A stretch of DNA of 64,000 nt. Source: Branchiostoma floridae (lineage: Eukaryota; Chordata; Leptocardii; Amphioxiformes; Branchiostomatidae). Below the pieces are notes generated by a model. That model was not told the DNA's origin and did no database searches. It worked only from the letters and a program-made list of their open reading frames with translations. This document shows, one piece after another, positions 1 through 8,542 of the stretch; the stretch's first letter is position 1; each line of letters begins with the position of its first letter. The DNA is taken from assembly GCF_000003815.2 (NCBI RefSeq), contig NC_049990.1, forward strand, positions 19,853,241 through 19,917,240, read 5' to 3'. The position numbers and the translations under genes are program-made.

Positions 1-2925
1 CTACCGCAAACCATCTTTGAAAAGCTGCAGGACGAAGGGATCGTCGTCCCCGAAGAAGATCGTTACTATCCCTACCGCGCCTGCTTCGATATAGAATGTC
101 TTCTAAAACCACTGTCTAATCAAAAGACGGACAAGATGACGTGGGAGGCGGCGCACGAACTCTTGAGCGTGAGCGTCTGCTCAAACGTCCCTGAATACAC
201 CGACCCAGAATGTTTCGTGTCCGAAGGCGACCCGACAAAAGTGGCTGAAGACTTGTTGAATTTCCTACAGCAAATCAGTCGTAAGGCGTACTCCCTTCTG
301 TCGGAAAAGTTTGGCTGGGCGTTGGACAAAATGGAAGAAATTCGGCAAAGGGATTTGGAGAAAGAGGAAGACGAAGAAGAACAAACGGAAGGAGAATCTC
401 CGAAAGACATACTTGACAAGGCGAAGCGAAAAGAAAAACGCCGGAAAGAACATTACATGACCAAACTGATGGAGGAACTGAACAAGTACATGAGTCAGCT
501 GGTGGTCCTTAGTTTCAACGGTGGGAAGTATGACCTGAACGCCATCAAAAAAGTGTTCCTCCCGCTGCTGCTGCGATCTACAAGCAAACTCAGGCCCATC
601 AAGAAGAACAACACGTACATGTCGATTGAAACGGACGACCTCAAATTCCTGGATCTCATCAATTATGTGGCTCCGGGCTTCTCCTACTCTATCCTGCTGA
701 AGGCGTACGGCTGCCAGGAGACAAAGGGATTCTTCCCGTACGAATGGATGGACAGCTTGGACAAGTTGGAGCACACGCGGCTACCACCACGAGCCGCCTT
801 CCATAGCAACCTGCGACAGTCCGACATCTCGGAGGAGGATTATCTGTACTGTCAGCGCGTGTGGGAAGAGCAGGGTATGACGACCATGAGGGACTTCCTA
901 ATATGGTACAACAACAAGGACGTTAGCCCCATGGTGGAAGCCGTGCAAAAGATGACAGAGTTCTACCAGGACAAGGGCATCGACATGTTTAAGGATGGTA
1001 TTAGCGTCCCGGGTCTGACACTTAAGTACCTATTCATGAACCTGCCGCACGATACGTACTTTACTCTTCCAGACAATGAGGAGGTGTACAGATTGTATAA
1101 AGACAACATAGTGGGGGGACCCAGCATCATCTTTCATAGGTACCACGAGAAGGGCAAGACCTACATCAGGGCCGACGAGATGACATTGTCGGGCAGGGAA
1201 CCGAAACCTTGTCAAAAGGTCATTGGCTACGACGCGAATGCGTTATATCTGTGGGCCCTGATGCAGGACATGCCCTCCGGCCATTACATTCGGCGGCGGG
1301 AAGACACGGGGTTCGAAAGAGAATATTCTACACCTCAGTGGGGACGAATGGCCGTCGACTGGTTAGACTGGGTGGCCCAAGAGCGGAACCTCGTCATTCG
1401 CCACAAATTCAACAGCACAGAAAAGCGCATCGGTTCACGTCGAATTCCGGTGGACGGTTTCTGTTCCGACACCGGGGAAATCTTTCAGTTTCAGGGTTGC
1501 TATTGGCACGGTCACCGCTGCCCCTTGACCAAAGGCCAAGTCTTTAACGATCGTCGCGGCAAGTCTTTCGCGACTTTGCGGGCGGAAACGGCCCAAACTA
1601 CCGAGTACCTGCGGGCGTGCGGGTATACGGTCATCGAGATGTGGGAGTGCCAATGGAGAAACTTGGTAAGAGCCGACGTCCGATTGGCGTCTTTCTTGGA
1701 AGGCCGCAAGACTCCCACCGAGCATCTTCCCGACATGACCGGTGAACGCGTCCTCCAGGCTGTTCGCTCGAAGGAGTTGTTTGGAGCGGTGGAATGCGAC
1801 ATCGAGGTCCCCGCGGATCTCAAGTCGCGTTTCGCCGAAATGCCTCCGATATTTAAGAACGTCGAGATTTCCATCGATGACATTGGCGAGCACATGAAGA
1901 AGTACGCCAAGGAGCATCGCATTATGTCCAAACCCAGGCGATCGCTCATCGGTAGTATGTTCGGTCAAAAGATCCTCTTGGCTTCGCCCTTACTCAACTG
2001 GTATCTCGACCACGGTTTGAAGGTCACTCGCATCTACCAGGTGATGGAGTACAGACCCAAACCCAGTTTTAAAGCTTTCGGGGATGCCGTTAGCGATGCG
2101 AGGCGCAAGGGTGACGAGGACAAAACCAAGAAAATCATCGCCGATACCATGAAGCTGATCGGTAATTCCGGCTATGGCAAGACTGTCACCAACAAAGAAA
2201 AACAAACTGACGTCGAGTATTGCCAAGACGTCGTGACCGCCACTCGAAAGATCAACACTTCGCGGTTTCGGCATCTGATCGTGGTCAACGACAACAATTT
2301 CTTTGAAATTGAGTCGGCGAAGCGCACCATCAAGTTCAACCTTCCCATGCAAATTGGCTTCTTCGTATACCAATATGCCAAATTACGTATGCTCGCCTTT
2401 TACTACGACTTCATGTTAAAGTTTGTGGACGTGTCCGATTTCCAATACTGTGAAATGGACACGGACTCTGCTTACATTGCCATCTCGGCGGACAAGCTGG
2501 AGGACGTGATCAAACCGGACATGCTGGAGTCGTACTACCGCGAGAAATCTGACTGGTTTCCCCGGACAGACACCAAGCAGAACGCGGCCTACGACAAGCG
2601 CACCCCCGGGCTGTTCAAAGAAGAATGGTCCGGGAGCGGTATTGTCGGTCTGTGCAGTAAAACGTATTACTGTTTCGGCGGAGATGAAGCGAATGACGAC
2701 AAGTTCAGTTGCAAAGGGGTGAGCAAACGGTGTAACGTCATCAACCACCTCAAGTACCTGAACGTCTTGCAGACCAAGAAAAGCGGTCAGGGCATCAACA
2801 AAGGGTTTCGCGTGCACGACAACGAAATACACACGTACACGCAAACTCGAGATGCCTTTTCGTACTTTTATCCTAAACGAAAGGTAAAGAATGACAAGGT
2901 CACCACTCTCCCTCTCGATATTTAG
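1..2925 (+). CDS. POLB: protein-primed family B DNA polymerase (5' partial)
   Basis: Replicates the element's linear genome by protein priming. The frame is open from base 1, so the start and N-terminal region lie upstream; the ATG at 136 is internal. An ExoI motif (FDIEC; Asp at 88-90, Glu at 94-96) precedes that ATG, and ExoII is seen as SFNGGKYDLN near 505-540. Polymerase motif A is YDANALYLWA (about 1230), motif B is KLIGNSGYGK (about 2152) and motif C is EMDTDSAYI (about 2455). Between exonuclease and palm an inserted block (about 1420-1660) has VDGFCSDTGEIFQFQGCYWHG and later MWECQW, a pattern like Vsr/PD-(D/E)XK endonucleases; this is inference. The stop at 2925 is followed by 139 nt before the ATPase ATG. 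No lesions are visible. Confidence 0.95.
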   Translation, partial: LPQTIFEKLQDEGIVVPEEDRYYPYRACFDIECLLKPLSNQKTDKMTWEAAHELLSVSVCSNVPEYTDPECFVSEGDPTKVAEDLLNFLQQISRKAYSLLSEKFGWALDKMEEIRQRDLEKEEDEEEQTEGESPKDILDKAKRKEKRRKEHYMTKLMEELNKYMSQLVVLSFNGGKYDLNAIKKVFLPLLLRSTSKLRPIKKNNTYMSIETDDLKFLDLINYVAPGFSYSILLKAYGCQETKGFFPYEWMDSLDKLEHTRLPPRAAFHSNLRQSDISEEDYLYCQRVWEEQGMTTMRDFLIWYNNKDVSPMVEAVQKMTEFYQDKGIDMFKDGISVPGLTLKYLFMNLPHDTYFTLPDNEEVYRLYKDNIVGGPSIIFHRYHEKGKTYIRADEMTLSGREPKPCQKVIGYDANALYLWALMQDMPSGHYIRRREDTGFEREYSTPQWGRMAVDWLDWVAQERNLVIRHKFNSTEKRIGSRRIPVDGFCSDTGEIFQFQGCYWHGHRCPLTKGQVFNDRRGKSFATLRAETAQTTEYLRACGYTVIEMWECQWRNLVRADVRLASFLEGRKTPTEHLPDMTGERVLQAVRSKELFGAVECDIEVPADLKSRFAEMPPIFKNVEISIDDIGEHMKKYAKEHRIMSKPRRSLIGSMFGQKILLASPLLNWYLDHGLKVTRIYQVMEYRPKPSFKAFGDAVSDARRKGDEDKTKKIIADTMKLIGNSGYGKTVTNKEKQTDVEYCQDVVTATRKINTSRFRHLIVVNDNNFFEIESAKRTIKFNLPMQIGFFVYQYAKLRMLAFYYDFMLKFVDVSDFQYCEMDTDSAYIAISADKLEDVIKPDMLESYYREKSDWFPRTDTKQNAAYDKRTPGLFKEEWSGSGIVGLCSKTYYCFGGDEANDDKFSCKGVSKRCNVINHLKYLNVLQTKKSGQGINKGFRVHDNEIHTYTQTRDAFSYFYPKRKVKNDKVTTLPLDI

Positions 2926-3064
2926 AGCGGCTAGTGTGTCATATAATGCGCATAGATGTATATTGCAAAGCAATCGTGTGATGATGAAATGCTGATGCCA
3001 TGAGTCGCCTCTGTAGTAGATAGATAAATAGTGCTGCTGGGCAGAGTTGACGTCATTTGCGGGT

Positions 3065-3712
3065 ATGGATGCGAGAATACACCATCCATGTCGGATGGTT
3101 CTAGCGGGCTGTTCTGGGTCTGGGAAATCTTATTTTGCTCAAAAACTACTGACGACGGGAGCCAGTTGGATTGATCCCGGTCCCTTTCAACACGTGGTGT
3201 GGTGTTATTCGGAGTTTCAGGACAAGCTGCACCGCGAGCTGACTTCGAAACTTGGTTCAAACGTTCAGTTCGTAGAAGGCCTTCCCAACAATTGGAATGA
3301 CGTCATTAAGCCGTCATGCCGAAACGCGCTCGTGATTGATGATCTCATGATTGAGTCGGCCAAGGACACGGATCAACGGGTTACGAAATTGTTTACCCGA
3401 GCCAGCCGTCATCGTGACTTGTCGGTGATTTTTCTCGTTCAGAATTTGTTCTTTCAAGGCCTGAGAACCATTTCTCTAAACTCCAGTTACATCGTCCTGT
3501 TCAAATCGCCAAGGGATCAAAGCATGATCACCACGTTAGCTCGGCAAATGTACCCGGGGCACGGTAAGTTTCTTCGAGAGTGTTACGAAGACGCCGTGAA
3601 TAAGACGACGTACGGACATCTCTTCCTTGACCTCCATCCCGAAACGCCTGAGGACCTGCGCGTGAGAACAAACATGCTGACGCCACAACCCCAAGTGTAC
3701 CTGAGAAAGTGA
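3065..3712 (+). CDS. ATP: FtsK/HerA-type (A32-like) genome-packaging ATPase
   Basis: 215 aa P-loop ATPase expected to pump the element's DNA into a capsid. Walker A is GCSGSGKS (residues 15-22), Walker B is NALVIDDLM (about 87-95), and a downstream VIFLVQNLF strand ends in the polar Q/N sensor typical of the HerA/FtsK group. I start at the ATG at 3065; the longer reading frame begins only with a non-ATG codon at 3047, and related proteins begin close to this MDAR-like sequence. Same strand and order as in other Polintons, directly after PolB. The length matches the short packaging ATPases of the family. Confidence 0.92.
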   Translation: MDARIHHPCRMVLAGCSGSGKSYFAQKLLTTGASWIDPGPFQHVVWCYSEFQDKLHRELTSKLGSNVQFVEGLPNNWNDVIKPSCRNALVIDDLMIESAKDTDQRVTKLFTRASRHRDLSVIFLVQNLFFQGLRTISLNSSYIVLFKSPRDQSMITTLARQMYPGHGKFLRECYEDAVNKTTYGHLFLDLHPETPEDLRVRTNMLTPQPQVYLRK

Positions 3713-3756
3713 TAAAACGTTCCGTTCGTCCACGTCGCGGTCTCATTTTGCCGAAG

Positions 3757-4092
3757 ATGTCGAAGAGGTTACATCGTCACGCCGATTGTCTCCGGGTGTT
3801 GAGCAAGGCTAACCCGAAATTGCGAAAAGCCATCCTGTCGTCCGCCCCTAACGATCTCTTGAAATCGATTTGTGACTGCACGCACAACGTCTTGAAGGGC
3901 AACGTTCGTCTCACACCTGCCCAGAAGAAAGGTCTGGCTCGGCACAAAGCTACTCTGCGTCAGCTTGGCGATAAGAAGGTTCCCCTGACCAAGAAAAGGC
4001 AGACGTTGATCCAGAAGGGTGGGTTCCTGTCTCTTCTACTCAGTCCTATTATTTCTGCAATTAGCTCCTTATTTGGAGGTGGACGGAAGTAA
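3757..4092 (+). CDS. small basic Polinton protein with hydrophobic C-terminal helix
   Basis: 111 aa, strongly basic (many Lys/Arg), with an amphipathic to hydrophobic C-terminus (GGFLSLLLSPIISAISSLFG) and a final GGGRK. I recognise the pattern as a small ORF often found between ATPase and capsid genes of Polinton/adintovirus-like elements. Its function is not known to me; a virion core or membrane-active protein is plausible. The ATG at 3757 is chosen because the upstream in-frame extension to 3709 begins with GTG and overlaps the ATPase stop. It is followed 15 nt later by the next ORF, so the two may share a transcript. Confidence 0.75.
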   Translation: MSKRLHRHADCLRVLSKANPKLRKAILSSAPNDLLKSICDCTHNVLKGNVRLTPAQKKGLARHKATLRQLGDKKVPLTKKRQTLIQKGGFLSLLLSPIISAISSLFGGGRK

Positions 4093-4107
4093 CGTCCCTC
4101 TGTCGTC

Positions 4108-4923
4108 ATGGAACATAGCAGGAAGATGGCACTCGTGCCGCAAGAATTGCTCTCAACGATTCAGGCTAAGCAACAAGAACAGACGTCTCCCCTGGTCAAG
4201 ACCGCCGTTACCTTGGACGAGGAAATGAAGTCGGTGATGGAACGGCCCGATCTTCCGGACGACGAGAAAGCTACCTTGTACCAACAACTCTTGCAGCGTT
4301 ATCTGACGTACAGAGATAAGCGTCGCACAGAGCCAGTCACGGTGAGGGTGTTGTCCTCACCTACTACCGTCACCAACACCGCTACCACGGACGCCAACAC
4401 GGATGGAAAGTCTCCCAGCACCCCCGCATCCAGTGGTAAAGAAGACCAGAGCATACTGGAGGCCTTTCCCAAGACCATGAAAGCTCGCGCACGACAGATG
4501 CTCAACGTCATCAAACACAAAGGTGGAGACATCATCGGTTATAACGATCAGGGACAGTTGCTCTACAACAAACAAGTGGTCCCGGGTTCAAATGTGTCCG
4601 ACTTGATTAGAGACGCGATGCAAAAGAGGCAAGGGTTCAATCCCACCGGCTGGCAATCTTTTGCCAGGGGACTGGCACGCATCAATGCGCCGGAAGCCGC
4701 TATCAGGCACCCGACCCGGCTATCCGTGATCCAACGTCACAAGAGCCGTACCGCCCGTGGTGAAGATCTTTCTGACGGAGAGAGCGAAGACGTCATCCCA
4801 ACACCCCAGCCCAAGCGACGTCGTGTTGTCGCTCAAAGGCTCCCAGGGAAGAAGCGGAAAGTTGGCAGTGCAGGCACTACTCCGTCTACCAAACGGAGCT
4901 TCTCGGAAATGTCGTGGACTTAA
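4108..4923 (+). CDS. conserved Polinton structural-type protein, function unknown
   Basis: 271 aa. The N-terminal half is hydrophilic, with a short helical segment (about residues 30-75) and then a low-complexity Thr/Ser/Pro linker (about 85-115). The folded-looking part (about 120-215) contains GGDIIGYNDQGQLLYNKQ, an NPTGWQSFARGLARIN motif and a basic tail with KRRR and KKRK clusters that could act as nuclear localisation signals. The NPTGW/FARGL block resembles an uncharacterised ORF common in invertebrate Polintons; this is from memory of the family. Last plus-strand gene before the convergent region; AATAAA lies 12 nt after the stop (4935-4940). Confidence 0.72.
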   Translation: MEHSRKMALVPQELLSTIQAKQQEQTSPLVKTAVTLDEEMKSVMERPDLPDDEKATLYQQLLQRYLTYRDKRRTEPVTVRVLSSPTTVTNTATTDANTDGKSPSTPASSGKEDQSILEAFPKTMKARARQMLNVIKHKGGDIIGYNDQGQLLYNKQVVPGSNVSDLIRDAMQKRQGFNPTGWQSFARGLARINAPEAAIRHPTRLSVIQRHKSRTARGEDLSDGESEDVIPTPQPKRRRVVAQRLPGKKRKVGSAGTTPSTKRSFSEMSWT

Positions 4924-4934
4924 TAGTGTTAACA

Positions 4935-4940
4935 AATAAA
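4935..4940 (+). terminator. poly(A) signal for plus-strand Polinton genes
   Basis: AATAAA 12 nt after the stop at 4923, immediately before the tandem-repeat region where the two gene sets converge. Confidence 0.6.
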
Positions 4941-5249
4941 GTTTCTAGATATAGACTGGTTTCCATTTATTTGTTTCTGCGAGTGTATGTGTATGATTGT
5001 GTGTGCGATTGTGTGTGAGCGTTCACAATTAAAGTTTCCCGTGATGCGGACACGGGTCTAGATATAGACCGGGTTTCAATTCATTTGTTTCTGCGAGTGT
5101 ATGTGCGTGATTGTGTGTGTGATTGTGTGTGAGCGTTCACAATTAAAGTTTCCCGTGATGCGGACACGGGTCTAGATATAGACCGGGTTTCCATTTATTT
5201 GTTTCTGCGAGTGTATGTGCGTGATTGTGTGTGTGAATGTGTGTGTGTG
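4941..5249. repeat. tandem ~113-bp repeat with double hairpins at the convergent junction
   Basis: About 2.7 copies of a 113-114-bp unit (the motif TCTAGATATAGAC recurs at 4944, 5057 and 5171). Copies two and three hold two adjacent dyads: CCCGTG-7 nt-CACGGG and GGTCTA-GATA-TAGACC. GT-rich stretches (TGTGTGTG) separate them. The position between convergent transcripts suggests a role in 3'-end formation or transcription collision; that is inference. Confidence 0.85.
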
Positions 5250-5292
5250 GAAAAAGAGACCACGCTATGACCGATATACGTTTTTCATGATA

Positions 5293-5298
5293 TTTATT
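5293..5298 (-). terminator. poly(A) signal for minus-strand Polinton genes
   Basis: AATAAA on the minus strand, 73 nt past the protease stop, facing the plus-strand signal across the tandem repeats. Confidence 0.55.
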
Positions 5299-5370
5299 CA
5301 TAACAACCTTCTACAGTCAATACTACACTCTAAAGCTATATCATATAGTATACGATTAACCATGCATACG

Positions 5371-5916
5371 TTAGTCGTTAAACGCTCGATCAAAGTCTTC
5401 AAGGGTTCTCGCTATCTGTCGCATGACGAGCTCAATGTCGACCACGGGAGCATCTATATCAAAATGCCGCTCTATAAACTCTGCTACGGATACATCGTTC
5501 AGTTCTAAGTCACTGCTAAACATATCGACTATGCTAGTCATCGGAATATTTCTGCATCTGTGTAAGAGGTAGAACAGGCAGTGCTGCCCACAAGTGGTAG
5601 ACAGTCTAGCTTGTATCTGGCGCTGGTTACGAATCCACGGAAGGCGCGTATTTCGCCGCAAAAATCTTAATATAGGGCGGGGATACAGACTAGGGCCACG
5701 GCCATAAGAATCAAAGAATTCGCCCCGTCCTTCCTCGTCAAAATAGATGGCCAGCCAATGCTGCCCGGGCTTATTGCTTGGGTCAGTATTAACGACGTAA
5801 GCGCTCGGATAGACCCGTACATGCCTCGGAAGCCGATCTGAAGCAAAGACTCCGCGGAGGTGAGGTGCCGTGTTCTTGTCGCTCCGTAAGACGGCGTACA
5901 TCTGTCTCGTGTCCAT
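5371..5916 (-). CDS. PRO: adenain-like cysteine protease (capsid maturation)
   Basis: 181 aa, the usual size of adenovirus/Polinton maturation proteases. The catalytic set is visible: His53 in GQHWLAIYF, an acidic residue in FFDSYG (about 69), oxyanion Gln102 and nucleophile Cys109 in TTCGQHC, with the 7-residue Gln-Cys spacing of adenain. The ATG at 5916 overlaps the extended 3' end of the capsid ORF (5789). Family knowledge: cleaves capsid and core precursors at Gly-rich sites during assembly. No lesion seen. Confidence 0.93.
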   Translation of the reverse strand: MDTRQMYAVLRSDKNTAPHLRGVFASDRLPRHVRVYPSAYVVNTDPSNKPGQHWLAIYFDEEGRGEFFDSYGRGPSLYPRPILRFLRRNTRLPWIRNQRQIQARLSTTCGQHCLFYLLHRCRNIPMTSIVDMFSSDLELNDVSVAEFIERHFDIDAPVVDIELVMRQIARTLEDFDRAFND

Positions 5917-7249
5917 CTCTAGTTGCTGTAGTCAAAGCTGATGTTCTCTGCCTGTCAATCTCCAGGAGATTGTCGAATTCAGCGAGGACCACCGCCACCA
6001 CTGTTTGATCTAAAGCCTGTGCAAAATGCAGCTCCAGGCGAAGGTTTCCCTGTCTGATTATGTTAAAATGGTCCCCACCGAGGCCGCAGAGGTCAGGACT
6101 TAGGTCGTAACACCACACCGTGAAGCCCTTGTCGTAATCGCTTCTCGCGATCAGGTTCCCGCTGTCTTGTCCTTGCTTGCCTGTCGTTCCAAACAAGTTC
6201 ATGTAGGATCTGATGTATTGTCCCTCGGCAAAGTTGGGTGTCAGCGCTTTGTGAGGCACCTCCTGCCCATTGACGCAGAGACTGATGTAGTTTAAGTTAA
6301 AGTGTTGAAAGTTAAAGGGGTTGGTACCGAACGACCCCTGAAAGGCTGCGTTGTCCACCAGAGCGATCGCCACGCGTTTGGGGACCTGTCCCAGGAACAG
6401 ATTGTCGCTCGACACTGAATGGTTACCACGGGGAATTGTAAAAGGTTTTAACTGAACTCTTTTAAGGGCATACTTGGCCGTCTGCTTGTTGAGTTGACTT
6501 TCGATGGACAGCTGATAGGTGGGTAACAGGTTGACCTTTCTCAGAAAGACGGCGGCCTCCGTGATGACAATTTTGAACTGATCCCCAGGCGACATGAGAC
6601 AGAATTGATGTTTCGATCGGTGCAGCTTGATTTTAACGTCGACTTTGCTGAGCAAAAAGCGATCTTGATGAAACAGATCGACGTGTAGGGGTCCTATGAG
6701 GTCCACTTCGCGACTGTTGCGGGTCATGTTGGCACGCTTCACCAATCCCTCGTTTGCCACTGCGCCCTGATCTGTTGGGTAGGGGTCGACCAAGTGAAGT
6801 CGTCCCGGCGTGTCTTGATAGAAAAGTTCGGATGTCAGCTGCGATTGCTTTGCTTCAGACCCAAAGTTTAGCAGCGTCTCCAGGTAAGCACGATATGGAT
6901 AGCAATTAGTGGAATCCGTTATGTCCTTGCCAGCGACCGTAACCGTGACTTGCGAGAAGAGCGATTGAAGCCACAGGTTTACCGGGCCTACCTTGGCGTT
7001 GTCCGGCAGGTCGTTACCGTTAGGGAGAACGATCTTGGCTTTCACGTACAATTTCGTCTGGGAAAGGTCCGTAAACTCCTCCCCCGCTCCAGGAATGTCA
7101 AATTCTATCGGGGAAGACTCGGCGAGACTGGCCACCGGATGATACTCTACCCATCTACCGTCCGTTATGGTCGTCTGAGTTGGCGGTACTTCAAACAGAT
7201 CCAATTCTGATTTGGTGCAGGAACACGACAGGGGATGAATGTGGGCCAT
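5789..7249 (-). CDS. MCP: major capsid protein (double jelly-roll), C-terminal frameshift suspected
   Basis: Hexon-like capsid subunit of the Polinton/adintovirus lineage (called F54H12.2-like in many genomes). It has the N-terminal SELDLFEVPPTQT block and the WVEYHPVAS segment, and the late AEFDNLLEID motif. I use the ATG at 7249 because the family begins just before the Cys-rich SCSCTKSELDLF segment; the frame stays open upstream to 7345, overlapping the next ORF. After AEFDNLLEIDRQR the reading frame runs about 45 residues further into the protease gene, with low-similarity sequence. A short tail typical of the family is instead visible in another frame ending at a TAG at 5919-5921, so a 1-nt deletion near 5940-5948 is likely. 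It could also be an assembly error. Confidence 0.92.
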   Translation of the reverse strand: MAHIHPLSCSCTKSELDLFEVPPTQTTITDGRWVEYHPVASLAESSPIEFDIPGAGEEFTDLSQTKLYVKAKIVLPNGNDLPDNAKVGPVNLWLQSLFSQVTVTVAGKDITDSTNCYPYRAYLETLLNFGSEAKQSQLTSELFYQDTPGRLHLVDPYPTDQGAVANEGLVKRANMTRNSREVDLIGPLHVDLFHQDRFLLSKVDVKIKLHRSKHQFCLMSPGDQFKIVITEAAVFLRKVNLLPTYQLSIESQLNKQTAKYALKRVQLKPFTIPRGNHSVSSDNLFLGQVPKRVAIALVDNAAFQGSFGTNPFNFQHFNLNYISLCVNGQEVPHKALTPNFAEGQYIRSYMNLFGTTGKQGQDSGNLIARSDYDKGFTVWCYDLSPDLCGLGGDHFNIIRQGNLRLELHFAQALDQTVVAVVLAEFDNLLEIDRQRTSALTTATRDGHETDVRRLTERQEHGTSPPRSLCFRSASEACTGLSERLRR

Positions 7250-7265
7250 GACGTTTAGATCGTGA

Positions 7266-7685
7266 CTAGTTGAAGATATCGGGAGAGGTACGTCCGCGCT
7301 GTGCACCGACTCTCTTGCGACTGACTGCACGCGGTCTCGTTCCACGTTTTAATGGCTTCTTTCCTCTGCCCGCCCCTCGTCCTTTGTTTTGCCCCACCGG
7401 TGCAGGCGGTGCACGCACCCTGGCTCTTTTCTGTCCAGACATCAGACGTTGTCCAAACTCGCCGGCTCTCCGTTTGGCAGCGCGTTTGACCCCTTGACCA
7501 TTTAAGACATCATGAGCTAAATCCATACCGCTCCTTAGAGCCTGTCTTCCCACATTTTGGGCCCCTCGTTTCAGTAGAGGTACGGCGGATCTGAGCAAAC
7601 CGCGAAAAATCCCTCCCAACCCGTAACCACGCTGCATAGAGCGTCCGTAATACACCGGCAACTGTCCTCCTCGCTGTCCCGTCAT
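7266..7685 (-). CDS. Gly/Arg-rich core-like virion protein
   Basis: 139 aa, very basic. It begins with a Gly/Tyr-rich N-terminus followed by GLGGIFRGLLRSAVPLLKRG and an Ala-rich helix (QALRSGMDLAHDVLNG), then a Lys/Arg tail. This layout recurs next to the capsid gene in Polintons and resembles adenovirus core or pVI/pX-type proteins; the GG- and GL-rich motifs may be protease sites (inference). It lies between the capsid ATG (7249) and the minor capsid stop (7688), so the genes are almost contiguous. Confidence 0.8.
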   Translation of the reverse strand: MTGQRGGQLPVYYGRSMQRGYGLGGIFRGLLRSAVPLLKRGAQNVGRQALRSGMDLAHDVLNGQGVKRAAKRRAGEFGQRLMSGQKRARVRAPPAPVGQNKGRGAGRGKKPLKRGTRPRAVSRKRVGAQRGRTSPDIFN

Positions 7686-7687
7686 AT

Positions 7688-8491
7688 CTAGGAAAAGTAG
7701 GAAGACCGCCTCTGTCTGAAGTGAAGTGTTACGATCACTCGCCCTTGCACAAATGGCACGGGTTCGCCGAGGTCGTTCCTTATATCGATTTCAATCGTCT
7801 CGAACCGTTTCCTGGCCAGGGGTATGTAGTGAGGCGTGAGGATAGGGTGATCGACGATGTCCCCGTCTTGTCCCTCGATTTTGACGATTCTCAGGAGAGG
7901 AACCTTCTGTCCGCCCACCGGACGATGCTGCACGACATCCCCGTACACGTACAGGGAGTGAAAGCCCAGGTTAGGGTCGGCTGGACGTGGTGCCTGTACC
8001 CAGCTTCCGTATATGGCGCCTTTTACTCCCCATCCCAGTTTTTCGGCCAATGGCCCCGTCAGATAAGTCTTCATTGTCGTCGAATTTTGCGCCATGGGAG
8101 GCAGGACCATGGTCACTCTTTTCGTGATGCTGTCATAAGCAAACATGTCGTGTTGCTTGAAGAGACTAGGGTAACGTATGGAAGCGGCTTCGTTCAGGCT
8201 TTTCAAGAGATGCAAAACGTCCTTGTAGTGCCCCGCGGAGATTTTGACGATCTCGTATTCCCGACCACTCCCTTCATCTTTTTCGTCCACCATGTAATAC
8301 ACCAAGGTGTTTTCGCCTTCCCGAACGTTCAGCCAGCTGTGAGGATATTGTATCTCGACGAGACCCACCTCCCACTCTCCCGACAGTTCTACGGGCTGAG
8401 CCAGTTTGGTCCGATAATTCGTGACCGTGTTTTCTTGAAAGACGTCCATACTTCCGTCGCTGGGGAGAGTGACGTAAAACGAATTGGCCAT
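7688..8491 (-). CDS. penton-like minor capsid protein (single jelly-roll)
   Basis: 267 aa from the ATG at 8491, where the family start MANSFYVTLPSDGS is seen; the frame extends 14 codons upstream but that stretch is atypical. It carries the hallmark N-terminal sequence with FQENTVTNYRTKL and WEVGLVEIQYPHSW. It is expected to sit at capsid vertices. An AT-rich element (CATATAATAAATA, minus strand, near 8535-8548) overlaps the integrase stop about 50 nt upstream and could be a TATA box or the integrase poly(A) signal. Stop adjoins the core-like ORF. Confidence 0.9.
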   Translation of the reverse strand: MANSFYVTLPSDGSMDVFQENTVTNYRTKLAQPVELSGEWEVGLVEIQYPHSWLNVREGENTLVYYMVDEKDEGSGREYEIVKISAGHYKDVLHLLKSLNEAASIRYPSLFKQHDMFAYDSITKRVTMVLPPMAQNSTTMKTYLTGPLAEKLGWGVKGAIYGSWVQAPRPADPNLGFHSLYVYGDVVQHRPVGGQKVPLLRIVKIEGQDGDIVDHPILTPHYIPLARKRFETIEIDIRNDLGEPVPFVQGRVIVTLHFRQRRSSYFS

Positions 8492-8542
8492 GGCGAGGTA
8501 CGTCTGAGCAATGCCCGATGTGCGGGCGTGCATCGGTATTTA

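Noticed and set aside
136-2925. ATG at 136 as the PolB start
   Set aside because: The frame is open to base 1 and the ExoI motif lies before it.
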